A stretch of DNA of 64,000 nt from the NCBI GenBank assembly GCA_963703085.1, contig OY969789.1, forward strand, positions 3,472,001 through 3,536,000. Reading direction: 5' to 3'. The DNA is from DATAEG01 sp963703085. Its GTDB lineage: Bacteria > Actinomycetota > Actinomycetes > Mycobacteriales > Jatrophihabitantaceae. The notes under the pieces were generated by a model that was not told the origin of the DNA, did not search any database, and saw nothing but the letters and a program-made list of their open reading frames with translations. Of this stretch, positions 52,443-60,546 are shown in pieces. Every line of letters starts with the position of its first letter. The first letter of the stretch is position 1. A program made the translations under genes and the position numbers.

Positions 52443-53627
52443 TTACGGCTTGAGGACGACCTTGATGCAGCCGTCTTCCTTGTTGCGGAAGGTCTCGTAC
52501 ATCGCCGGCGCCTCGCTCAGCGGCACGGTGTGCGTCACCAGGTCCAGCACGCCGAGCGGATCGGCGCTGTCGGTCACCAGCGGAAGGATGTCGTCGGTCC
52601 AGCGACGCACGTGGGCCTGTCCCATCCGCAGCTGAACGCCACGGTCGAACATCTCCATCATGGGCAGCGGATCGACCTCACCGCCGTACACACCGACGAT
52701 GGACGCGGTGCCGCCGCGCCGCACCCCCTTGACCGCCGCGGTCAAGGCATCGAGGCGGTCCACTGCGAATCGGTCGGTGACCTTCTGCGCGACGGCATCG
52801 GGGAGCAACCCGGTCGCCTTCTGCAGCGCGCTGACCCCGCGGCTGCCGTGCGCTTCCATTCCGACCGCGTCGATCACCGCATCCGGTCCGCGGCCATCCA
52901 CCGCGTCGATCAGGGCACTGGCGATGTCGTCGACGTCCTCGAAATCAAGCGTCTCGGCGCCGTACTTCGCCGCGAGCGCCAGGCGCTCGGGAACGGTATC
53001 AACGGCAATGACGCGTTCGGCGCCGAAGTGGCGCGCGACCCGCACCGCGAACTGGCCGACCGGTCCCAGCCCGAGAACGGCGACGCTGCTGCCCGGCTGC
53101 ACGTCGGCGAACGCGACGGCCTGCCACGCGGTAGGCAGGATGTCGGACAGGAACAGGAACTGCTCGTCAGGGGTGTCCGCCGGTACCTTGATCGGCCCGA
53201 ACTGCGCCTGTGGGACCCGCAGGTATTCCGCCTGACCGCCCGGCACCGAGCCGTACAGCGAGGTGTAGCCGAACAGCGAGGCGCCCTTGCCCTCCGCGAC
53301 CACCTGCGTCGTCTCGCACTGGGCGAAGAGGCCGCGGGAACACATCCAGCAGTGCCCGCACGAGATGTTGAACGGCACGACGACCCGATCGCCGGCCTGC
53401 AGGCCGGCGACGTCGGCGCCGACCTCCTCGACGATGCCCATCGCCTCGTGGCCGAGCACATCACCCGGCTTGAGGTAGGGCCCGAGGACGCCGTACAGGT
53501 GCAGATCGGATCCGCAGATGGCCGTCGAGGTCACCCGGATGATCGCGTCGGTCGGTTCCTGAATGGCCGGGTCAGGAACGTCGACGACCTGCACGTTCTG
53601 GTTGCCTTGCCAAGTCAAAGCCTTCAT
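52443..53627 (-). CDS. Zinc-dependent alcohol dehydrogenase (formaldehyde-dehydrogenase-like MDR)
   Basis: 394 aa. STAICGSDLHLYGVLGPYLKPGDVLGHEAMGIVEEVG supplies the catalytic zinc ligands Cys and His-Glu, and CGHCWMCSRGLFAQC the four structural-zinc Cys. Rossmann motif VAVLGLGPVGQFA (about 184-196), then VIAVDTVPERL. The long version of the coenzyme domain (GPDAVIDAVGMEAHG) matches glutathione-independent formaldehyde dehydrogenase relatives. ATG 53627 has GGAGG 4 nt upstream. It follows the hemerythrin gene by 19 nt, so they form an operon. Confidence 0.92.
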   Translation of the reverse strand: MKALTWQGNQNVQVVDVPDPAIQEPTDAIIRVTSTAICGSDLHLYGVLGPYLKPGDVLGHEAMGIVEEVGADVAGLQAGDRVVVPFNISCGHCWMCSRGLFAQCETTQVVAEGKGASLFGYTSLYGSVPGGQAEYLRVPQAQFGPIKVPADTPDEQFLFLSDILPTAWQAVAFADVQPGSSVAVLGLGPVGQFAVRVARHFGAERVIAVDTVPERLALAAKYGAETLDFEDVDDIASALIDAVDGRGPDAVIDAVGMEAHGSRGVSALQKATGLLPDAVAQKVTDRFAVDRLDALTAAVKGVRRGGTASIVGVYGGEVDPLPMMEMFDRGVQLRMGQAHVRRWTDDILPLVTDSADPLGVLDLVTHTVPLSEAPAMYETFRNKEDGCIKVVLKP

Positions 53628-53646
53628 CGGACCTCCAGGTGGCTGA

Positions 53647-54147
53647 TCACTTGATGACCGCGTCGACAGCCTTCTTGACTGCACTGGGCTGTGCGGGGCT
53701 GCGCGGCGCCTTCTTCTTCAGCTGCAGCATTCGCTCGCCGAGTTCGGACAGTTGCTTGCGGCCCAGGCCGGCGCGGACCTTCGGGAACCACTCGTCCTCC
53801 TCCTCGTCGATGTGATGGGAGACGTTCTCGATGAGGACGGTGGTCTTGGCGTCGAACCGCTCGGCATCAGGACTCAGCGCGGCAAGTTCAGCGCAGAGGA
53901 CGTCGGCCACGTGGTGCTCTTCGTAGGACTCGAGAACGTCGTCCTCGAGATCGGGCAGCAGCTTGCGCACCTCGGGATAGATGAGCTCGTTCTCGAGGTA
54001 GGTGTGCACGGTCAGCAGTTCCAGGACCTTGCTGACGATCTGGCCCTTGCGAGTGGTGGCATCCTCCCCGGCCTTCTCGAACTGCCGGAACAGGGCCTTG
54101 ATCTCTTTGTGGTCTGCCTTCAACAACACGATCGCATCAGTCGACAT
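53647..54147 (-). CDS. Hemerythrin (HHE-domain) protein
   Basis: 166 aa. The di-iron ligands of the four-helix bundle are visible: His in LKADHKEIKALF, HTYLENELIYPE, EEHHVADVL and SHHIDEEEDEWFP. A Lys/Pro/Ala-rich tail follows (about 145-166). These proteins bind oxygen, NO or iron and are linked to redox stress. ATG at 54147 is preferred over longer frames. Co-transcribed with the alcohol dehydrogenase downstream. Confidence 0.9.
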   Translation of the reverse strand: MSTDAIVLLKADHKEIKALFRQFEKAGEDATTRKGQIVSKVLELLTVHTYLENELIYPEVRKLLPDLEDDVLESYEEHHVADVLCAELAALSPDAERFDAKTTVLIENVSHHIDEEEDEWFPKVRAGLGRKQLSELGERMLQLKKKAPRSPAQPSAVKKAVDAVIK

Positions 54148-54350
54148 CGGCTCGTCTTTCGGTGGGTCACGGCCGCGCACTGTTTGGCGATTGCCGTTCA
54201 ATCTAAGGCACCGCCGACCGGCGTGCACGCCCGGTCTGCATCGAGCCGGATCTGGCGTTCTGGCCGATTGCGCTCACTGCCTGTCGCGCCTACGGTCGGT
54301 TCGGCCGAGCAGCGAGCCGTATCCGCCCATCGACCTCGAAAGGTCCCACC

Positions 54351-54827
54351 GTGCCTGACACTCCGAAGGATATGACCGAGGTCTCTGCTGTCGTGGAGGC
54401 GAGCGCTCACCGCATCTTCGCGGAACTCTCCGACGGCTGGACCTACGTGGGCTGGGTGGTCGGTGCCACTCACATCAGGGACGTCGACGACGACTGGCCG
54501 GAAGTTGGCAGCAAGATCCATCACCAGGTGGGTGTGTGGCCGTTCGTGACTTCCGATGACACCGAGTCGCTGGAGTGCGAGCCGGATCGTCGGCTGGTGA
54601 TGCAGGCCAGCGCCTGGCCCTTCGGCGAGGCGACGGTGGACATCCGGCTCGACGAAGAGACCCCGGGTCGGACGACGGTCACCATCGGCGAAGCACCGAG
54701 TTCAGGACCGGGCCACTGGCTGGACAATCCGGCGCTGCGCTGGCTGCTCAAGCGCCGGAACATCGAGACCCTGCAGCGGTTGAAGGATCGCGCCGAAAAT
54801 CGCATCATGCCGCCGCCGGTCAGCTGA
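54351..54827 (+). CDS. SRPBCC-family protein
   Basis: 158 aa with the START/Bet v1-like helix-grip layout. EVSAVVEASAHRIFAELSDGWTYVGWVVGATHIRDVD is the first strand and helices, the middle strands run HHQVGVWPFVTSDDTESLECEPD and the last helix is WLLKRRNIETLQRLKDRAE. Often a coenzyme Q-, lipid- or polyketide-binding fold; ligand unknown. GTG start with GAAAGG upstream. Confidence 0.82.
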   Translation: MPDTPKDMTEVSAVVEASAHRIFAELSDGWTYVGWVVGATHIRDVDDDWPEVGSKIHHQVGVWPFVTSDDTESLECEPDRRLVMQASAWPFGEATVDIRLDEETPGRTTVTIGEAPSSGPGHWLDNPALRWLLKRRNIETLQRLKDRAENRIMPPPVS

Positions 54828-54849
54828 GCTGCACCAGCGCTACGGCCGC

Positions 54850-56463
54850 TCACCGAGAGCGGTACAACCGGTCCAGCAGATGTGCGGACGCCCGGCGACG
54901 CGCGACGCCCAGCATCCGCTGATCGGCCAGCGCGGCCCGAGCAGCGAGCGCCCCGCACGCGCCGTGCACGCCGCCACCGGGGTGGATCGCGGCGCTGCCC
55001 AAGTACAGCCCGTCGACTGGCGTGCGCGGCCCGCCCAACCCGGGTACCGGCCGGAAGACGAGTTGCTGGAACAGTTGGGACGTGCCGCCGTTCACCGCGC
55101 CGTGCACGAGGTTGGCGTCGACCGCACTCAGCAGCTCGGGCGTCTGCACCTCGCGATCGAGGATCAGCCCGGTGAAGCCCGGAGCGTGCTGCTCGAGCAT
55201 GCTGTCCATCCGCTCGGCAAGTTTCTGCGCGGAGGCATCGTCGGTGACCCCGCGCGGCAGATGGCTGTATGCCCACATCGACTGCGTGCCCTGCGGTGAG
55301 CGAGTCGGGTCGGCAGTCGTGGTCTGCCCGACCAGCGCGAACGGCGACTGCGGGATGCGGTGGGTTTCCAGATCAGCGGCCCAATGCACGATGCCGGCCG
55401 TGTCAGCGCCGGCATGGACGACCCCTGCGGCGCGCGCATGCCGTGCCGTCCACGCAGCAGTCGCGGCCAGCCGGTAGTTGACCTTGACGGTGGGAAAATC
55501 CCACTCGAAGTGGTCCAAGTCCTCACCGAGGCCGGCCGGGAGGGCGCTGTCACCGAGCAGCTCCCGGTACAGGCTCAGCGCCGACACGTCGGCGACGATC
55601 GCGCGGTTCGCCTGCACGGTGTGCCCGCTCGCGGTGTGGACGGCGGTCGCTTTGCCGCCGCTGGTGACGACTGCGGTCACCGGCTCGTCGACGCGCAGCT
55701 CGGCCCCCGCGCTGCGCGCCCGCCGGGCGAGAGCATCGGTCAGCATGCCGGCGCCGCCGACCGGCACCGGGAACCCGACATCCTGGGCGAGCATGGCCAT
55801 CAGCCAGCCCATCAGCCCGCTGATCGGCGCCAACGGTGGTGCGTCCGCATGCATCGCGTTGCCGGCCAGCAGGGCCCGGCCCCGATTTCCGGTGAACAGC
55901 TCTTGGCCCATCCGCACGGTCGGCAATGCCAGGAACCGGGCGAGGCGCAGCAGCTCTGCGGTACTGCCGAGCTGTTTGCGCAGCCGCAGCGTGGCCCGCA
56001 CCGGGGGCCACGCCGTGAGCATCGCCTGCAGGAAGCCTTCGGAGATCTGGTCGTACTGGTCGCATAGCCGCAGCCAAGCCGGTCCGTCCGCTGCGCAGTC
56101 CTCCGCCAGATTGGCCGCAGTGGCCTCCCGGTCGCGGTGGATGATGGCGCCTTCCGGATCATCGGGCCCGAGCGGGTGCGCCAACGTGATCTCCGACTGC
56201 GACCAGCGCAATCCGTGGGCGGGCAGATCGAGTGCGGCCAGCACGGGGGAGGCGGGAACCAGCGGGTAGCTCGAGCTGAACCGATCGGTGACCCAACCGT
56301 CCTGGACGACGGACTTCACCGCTCCGCCCAGCTGCGACTGCGCCTCCAACAGCAGCACCGACCACCCACTGTCGGCGAGCAGGGCGGCACTCACCAGTCC
56401 GTTCGGACCGCCGCCGATCACGACAGCGTCCACTGCGGAGGGCAACGCGGACATCGAGCTCAT
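54850..56463 (-). CDS. FAD-dependent oxidoreductase, phytoene desaturase (CrtI)-like
   Basis: 537 aa. N-terminal dinucleotide-binding motif VVIGGGPNGLVSAALLADSGWSVLLLEAQSQLGGA, and a C-terminal FAD segment GGVHGACGALAARAAL with preceding DGLYLGSAAIHPGGG. Resembles PYROXD2/NAD(P)-binding amine oxidase-type proteins, which share the carotenoid desaturase fold. No other carotenoid gene is near, so carotenoid synthesis is not supported. Its downstream end lies 22 nt from the SRPBCC stop (convergent). Confidence 0.88.
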   Translation of the reverse strand: MSSMSALPSAVDAVVIGGGPNGLVSAALLADSGWSVLLLEAQSQLGGAVKSVVQDGWVTDRFSSSYPLVPASPVLAALDLPAHGLRWSQSEITLAHPLGPDDPEGAIIHRDREATAANLAEDCAADGPAWLRLCDQYDQISEGFLQAMLTAWPPVRATLRLRKQLGSTAELLRLARFLALPTVRMGQELFTGNRGRALLAGNAMHADAPPLAPISGLMGWLMAMLAQDVGFPVPVGGAGMLTDALARRARSAGAELRVDEPVTAVVTSGGKATAVHTASGHTVQANRAIVADVSALSLYRELLGDSALPAGLGEDLDHFEWDFPTVKVNYRLAATAAWTARHARAAGVVHAGADTAGIVHWAADLETHRIPQSPFALVGQTTTADPTRSPQGTQSMWAYSHLPRGVTDDASAQKLAERMDSMLEQHAPGFTGLILDREVQTPELLSAVDANLVHGAVNGGTSQLFQQLVFRPVPGLGGPRTPVDGLYLGSAAIHPGGGVHGACGALAARAALADQRMLGVARRRASAHLLDRLYRSR

Positions 56464-56659
56464 CTCCTTCGTCGCCTCCCCATTGCGGCCACCGGCAGGG
56501 TACGGCGGCGACGGATGCAGCGCTGCTGCTCGACAACTCCGACGCTACGCCCAGCCTCCGTCGCGCCGACCGCACAGTGGCCGCAGCGTGCGGTTGGCAG
56601 TGCCGGCTCGTGTCGACTCACGTGGCAGGATCGCCAGAGGCAGCGATGAAGGAGGCCAG

Positions 56660-57403
56660 GTGGCGATTGCCGAACTCGTCTTGATCCGGCACGGCGAGAG
56701 CACGGCCAACGTCGCGCGCGAGGCGGCTGAGTCCGAAGGCACTGACACGATCGCGGTGGAAGCCCGCGACGCCGATGTGCCGCTGTCGCCGTTGGGCCGT
56801 CGGCAGGCCGCTGCGCTGGGGCAGTGGCTGAGCCAGAGCGCTGAGCGCCGGCCCGCGCGCGTCTGGGCGTCCCCCTACGCCCGGGCGGTGCAGACCGCCC
56901 GGATCGCGATGGCCGAAGCCGGCGCCGACTGCCCGCTGGTTTTGGACGAGCGGCTTCGGGACAAGGAGCTCGGCGTTCTCGACACCCTCACTGCGGAGGG
57001 TGTCCGGCGCCGCTTCCCGGACGAGGATCAGCGGCGGCGGTGGCTGGGCAAGTTCTACTACCGCCCACCCGGTGGTGAATCCTGGGCCGACATGGCGTTG
57101 CGCATTCGGTCGTTCCTCGCCGACGCCGACCGGGCCGCCGCTGACGAGCGGGTGATGATCGTCAGTCACGACGCGGTGGTGATGCTCTTCTGCTACGTCT
57201 GCCTCGGACTGGACGAGGCGCAGCTACTCGACTTGGCTCGCTCGACCAGCCTGGTGAACACCTCGATCACCAGGCTCGTTCGGGCCGCACCTGATGAGCC
57301 GTGGGCGTTGAGTGATCTCAATCTTCACGAGCACCTGGTGACCGCGGACGGGGAAGACCTACGCACCACTCACCCGGCCGACACGGTGGTGGCTCCGCAG
57401 TGA
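56660..57403 (+). CDS. Histidine phosphatase family protein
   Basis: 247-aa phosphoglycerate-mutase-type phosphatase. Catalytic LVLIRHGEST (about 7-16), WASPYARAVQTA (second Arg site), GVLDTLTAEGVRRRFPDE and the general acid His in MIVSHDAVVMLF. Substrate unknown; more like a phosphatase than a mutase. GTG 56660 has GGAGG at 56651-56655. The longer frame is antisense to the oxidoreductase start. The stop overlaps the nnrD GTG by 4 nt. Confidence 0.87.
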   Translation: MAIAELVLIRHGESTANVAREAAESEGTDTIAVEARDADVPLSPLGRRQAAALGQWLSQSAERRPARVWASPYARAVQTARIAMAEAGADCPLVLDERLRDKELGVLDTLTAEGVRRRFPDEDQRRRWLGKFYYRPPGGESWADMALRIRSFLADADRAAADERVMIVSHDAVVMLFCYVCLGLDEAQLLDLARSTSLVNTSITRLVRAAPDEPWALSDLNLHEHLVTADGEDLRTTHPADTVVAPQ

Positions 57404-58272
57404 CGAACCGTGACAGCACCCCGGTCACTCCGGCCCTCTTGCGCGACTGGGCGCTACCCGATCCGGATGGGGCCAAGGACAGCCGGGGACGAGCCCTCGT
57501 CGTCGGTGGATCGCAGTCCACTCCCGGCGCCGCCATGCTCGCCGGTGTCGCAGCTCTGCGAGTCGGCGCCGGCGTGCTGAGCATGGCGATGCCTGCCGCC
57601 GTCGCCATTGCCGCCGCGGTTGCCATCCCCGAGGCGGGGGTGTCCGGCTGGACGGAGGGTGACGGTTCGGCCGAGCCGTCGCTCGAGACGACTCTGAAAA
57701 GCCTTCTGGAACGGGCCGACGCGCTGCTCATCGGGCCGGGGTTGGACTCCGCCGAGCAAACCCGTGCGATCCTCGAGGCGGCCGCGCCGCTGGTCGGGTC
57801 CGAGACGCCTGTCGTGCTGGATGCTTTCGCGCTCGGTGGGTTGCCGGAGGTGCCGCGGATCGGCGCCGAGCTGGCCGGCCGGCTGATCCTCACTCCCAAT
57901 TCGTCCGAGGCGAAGCGGCTGCTCGACGCCGAGGTCGACGGCGAGGAGCCGGCGCAGGTGGCTGCTCGGATCGCTGGGCAGTGGGATGCGGTGGTGAGCT
58001 ACGCAGGCGTCGTGGCGGCGCCGGACGGCGCCAGCTGGGATATCGCGACCGGGCACCCGGGCCTCGGGACGTCCGGGAGCGGCGACGTGCTGGCCGGCGC
58101 GATCATGGGACTGCTGGCACGCGGCAGCGAACTCACCCAGGCCGCCTGCTGGGGCACCTACCTCCACGCGGCGAGTGGCGACCGGCTGGCCGCCCGCATC
58201 GGCCGCATCGGCTTCCTCGCGCGGGAGCTGCTGGTCGAGCTGCCGCTCGTCATGTCCGAACTGCGGGCCTGA
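57400..58272 (+). CDS. nnrD: ADP-dependent NAD(P)H-hydrate dehydratase
   Basis: 290 aa, C-terminal YjeF/CARKD domain only. Repairs damaged NAD(P)HX. RALVVGGSQSTPGAAMLAGVAALRVGAGVLSMAMP is the ribokinase-like N-terminal motif, LLIGPGLDS, LTPNSSEAKRLL and HPGLGTSGSGDVLAGAIMGLLARG form the nucleotide and catalytic site (Asp in GSGDVLAG). The epimerase partner NnrE domain is not in this window. Co-translated with the phosphatase. Confidence 0.9.
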   Translation: MTNRDSTPVTPALLRDWALPDPDGAKDSRGRALVVGGSQSTPGAAMLAGVAALRVGAGVLSMAMPAAVAIAAAVAIPEAGVSGWTEGDGSAEPSLETTLKSLLERADALLIGPGLDSAEQTRAILEAAAPLVGSETPVVLDAFALGGLPEVPRIGAELAGRLILTPNSSEAKRLLDAEVDGEEPAQVAARIAGQWDAVVSYAGVVAAPDGASWDIATGHPGLGTSGSGDVLAGAIMGLLARGSELTQAACWGTYLHAASGDRLAARIGRIGFLARELLVELPLVMSELRA

Positions 58273-58311
58273 CAGCCGCTAGCCGCCAACTGGACGGCTG
58301 GGGTTTCGCGG

Positions 58312-58995
58312 TCAGCTGTCGACCGCGGTCACGTCGTGGGGCGCGCCGACCAGCTTCGATTCCGGCGACCCCCGTTGCCGCAGGTAGATGGCGAATGCGG
58401 CCATGGACGCCACCGCGAGGAACTCCGACTGCCAGTTCTGCAGAGTCCGGTTCCAGAAGTCCGCGGACGTCGCATAGCCGATCCAGGTGACCGGATCCTC
58501 GTTCTGCGTCAGCTGGTCGTGGTTGTACGCGGCTCGGCCGGCCACCGACTGCGCCGCGAGCGAGCCCACGAAGAAGAACGTCATGATCGCGGCGAGCGAG
58601 CGACCGTAGACGGCGGTCCGCCATCCTCCGACGCGAGCCCAGCGCGGTGCATCCTCGCCGGCGTACCGGCCGATCTTCTGCTGCTCGTCGGACTCGGTGC
58701 CGACCTCGCCGGGTTTCTTCGATTCGCTCGAGCCGCGCTGAATGAGCCACGTGGTGGCCACGATGTAGAGCGCGAACTGCAGGTACTCCGATTGCCAGTT
58801 CTCCGCGATGTCCACAGCGAATGACGACGACAGGACGTAGGCCACCCAGGAGACCTGGTCTCCGCCGTTGCTCAGCTGGTTGGCGTTGAATTCGGCGACA
58901 CCAGAGACCGACTGGCCGACCAGCGCGCCGAACAGCAATACGAGGAAGGCCAGGGTCAGCGAGTTGTCCCGGACGAAGCTGCGCAGCCGACTCAC
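58312..58995 (-). CDS. DUF6766 membrane protein with duplicated halves
   Basis: 227 aa with four spans arranged as two similar halves. The first has NSLTLAFLVLLFGALVGQSVSG then NWQSEYLQFALYIVATTWLIQRGSSESK; the second has FFFVGSLAAQSVAGRAAYNHDQL then NWQSEFLAVASMAAFAIYLRQRGSPESK. This is the DUF6766 pattern. Function unknown. The GTG start overlaps the stop of a 27-aa peptide (GTGA at 58992-58995), so translation is coupled. Confidence 0.83.
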   Translation of the reverse strand: MSRLRSFVRDNSLTLAFLVLLFGALVGQSVSGVAEFNANQLSNGGDQVSWVAYVLSSSFAVDIAENWQSEYLQFALYIVATTWLIQRGSSESKKPGEVGTESDEQQKIGRYAGEDAPRWARVGGWRTAVYGRSLAAIMTFFFVGSLAAQSVAGRAAYNHDQLTQNEDPVTWIGYATSADFWNRTLQNWQSEFLAVASMAAFAIYLRQRGSPESKLVGAPHDVTAVDS

Positions 58996-59075
58996 CGGTG
59001 CAGCGTTCCGATCACGAACACGAACACGAGGCCGACCACCACGATCGCTGCTGTGCCCCAGAAGACCGTCCGCAT
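58992..59075 (-). CDS. 27-aa single-span membrane peptide
   Basis: Reading MRTVFWGTAAIVVVGLVFVF then VIGTLHR and a stop, it is almost entirely one membrane helix with a positive N-terminus. GGGAG lies 8 nt upstream of the ATG, inside the end of the lipoprotein gene. The stop overlaps the DUF6766 start. Its position between two coupled genes supports real translation, though the size alone leaves doubt. Confidence 0.6.
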   Translation of the reverse strand: MRTVFWGTAAIVVVGLVFVFVIGTLHR

Positions 59076-59079
59076 CTGC

Positions 59080-59493
59080 TCAGCTCCCGACCGTGCAGTC
59101 GTAGGGACCCTTCGGCTGTGCGGTGCACCCGGCCGCGTTCACCAGCCAGGTACCGGAGATCCGGCGCAGGAACAACACGTCGGCCGCCACTTTCACCTGC
59201 GCCGCATCACCCCATACCTGGATGCCGTGCACCAGCACGTTGCCGTGCTCCTTGACCGAGGTGATGGCCTTTTCGCACGGGACATCAGCAGCACCGGACG
59301 CCGACTGTTTGGCGTCGTCGGTCAGCATCCGGCAGGCCGTCGCCCCGTCCCCGCGCTCGACCGCTGAGACGAAGGAGCGGGCAATCGCGGCCACCACGTC
59401 GCGGTGCGGGCTGGCCGCACAGCCGGTCGCCGCCAGCGCGATCAGCAGACCGCCGCCGAGCGACCCGCAGCGCAGCCACGCACTTCCGCCCAT
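59080..59493 (-). CDS. Small secreted lipoprotein
   Basis: 137 aa. The signal peptide ends in LAATGC with Cys25. The mature domain begins AARSFVSAVERGDGATACRML in similar lipoproteins (here with VVAAIARSF), then CEKAITSVKEHGN and GCTAQPKGPYDC, giving four Cys after the lipidated one. It resembles a SnoaL/NTF2-like fold (helix with A-x-C-x-M-L) but the match is weak. First gene of the operon with the 27-aa peptide and DUF6766. Confidence 0.75.
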   Translation of the reverse strand: MGGSAWLRCGSLGGGLLIALAATGCAASPHRDVVAAIARSFVSAVERGDGATACRMLTDDAKQSASGAADVPCEKAITSVKEHGNVLVHGIQVWGDAAQVKVAADVLFLRRISGTWLVNAAGCTAQPKGPYDCTVGS

Positions 59494-59580
59494 GGGCAGA
59501 CAATATTGCCAAGTTGCGACAGTTACGGGGACGCCGCCGAGTCGATCGCCGTGTCGTCGTCCCGCTGAGCAGGCCCGTCG

Positions 59581-60546
59581 CTACAGCGATCGCAGTGCGG
59601 GCAGCAGCTCGCGCTGCGACCAGTCGAGGAATTCGCTCTGCCGCTCGCCGCCGATCTGTACCGCAGCCACGTGGGTGAACCCGGCGTCGAGGAATTCCCG
59701 CACGGCTGCCACGTGGATGTCGAGGTCGGGCCCGCACGGAATGCTGTCCGCGACATCGTCCTTCGTGACGAACTGCGTCGCCGCTGCGAACGCCGCGGTG
59801 CCCGGAAGTTCCGCGTTCACCTTCCACCCGCCGGCGAACCAGCGGAACTGGTCGTGGGCCCGCTCGACTGCGGTGTCGCGATCAGGGTCCCAGCAGATCG
59901 GTACCTGGCCGATCTTCGGCTTGCCGGCGCCGCCGGCATCGTCGTACTTCGCGATCAGGTCGGCATCCGGCTCGACCGCGATCAACGCGTCGACCAGTCC
60001 GCGGGTCAACCCGACCGACTGGGTGCCGGACACCGCCAGGGCGATCCTGGGTGGCGGCTCCGGCAGGTCCCACAACTTGGCCGAGTCGACCCGGAAGTGG
60101 GTACCGGCGAAGTTGACGTAGCCGCCCTGGAACAACGCGGAGATGATTTCCAGCGCTTCCTCCAGCATCTCGTGCCGGACGTTCACCGCCGGCCAGCCGC
60201 GTCCGACCACATGCTCGTTGAGATTCTCGCCGGCGCCGAGACCGAGGGTGAATCTGCCCTCGGAAATCAGGTCCACCGTTGCGGCTTGCTGGGCGATCAC
60301 CGCGGGGTGGTACCGCATGATCGGGGCGGTCACGTAGGTCATCAATTCGATGCTGCTGGTCGCCTGGGCCACCGCGCCCAGGACCGGCCAAGCATTGGGC
60401 GCGTGCCCCTGGCTGTCCAGCCACGGGAAGTAGTGGTCGCTGATGACAGCGAAGTCGAATCCCGCCTCCTCGGCATGGATCGCATCCGCGATCAGCGCCG
60501 AAGGGGCGGACTGCTCACACATCAGGGTGTATCCGAAAGATGGCAT
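59581..60546 (-). CDS. LLM-class F420-dependent oxidoreductase (G6PDH-like family)
   Basis: 321 aa luciferase-like barrel. MPSFGYTLMCEQSAPSALI, DFAVISDHYFPWLDSQGHAPNAWPVLGA, GRFTLGLGAGENLNEHVVG and LDIHVAAVREFLDAGFTHVAAVQIGG match the TIGR03557-type group that uses cofactor F420. Substrate not known; F420-dependent glucose-6-phosphate dehydrogenase is a relative. The ATG start codon at 60546-60544 overlaps the proposed start of the divergent gene. Confidence 0.88.
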   Translation of the reverse strand: MPSFGYTLMCEQSAPSALIADAIHAEEAGFDFAVISDHYFPWLDSQGHAPNAWPVLGAVAQATSSIELMTYVTAPIMRYHPAVIAQQAATVDLISEGRFTLGLGAGENLNEHVVGRGWPAVNVRHEMLEEALEIISALFQGGYVNFAGTHFRVDSAKLWDLPEPPPRIALAVSGTQSVGLTRGLVDALIAVEPDADLIAKYDDAGGAGKPKIGQVPICWDPDRDTAVERAHDQFRWFAGGWKVNAELPGTAAFAAATQFVTKDDVADSIPCGPDLDIHVAAVREFLDAGFTHVAAVQIGGERQSEFLDWSQRELLPALRSL

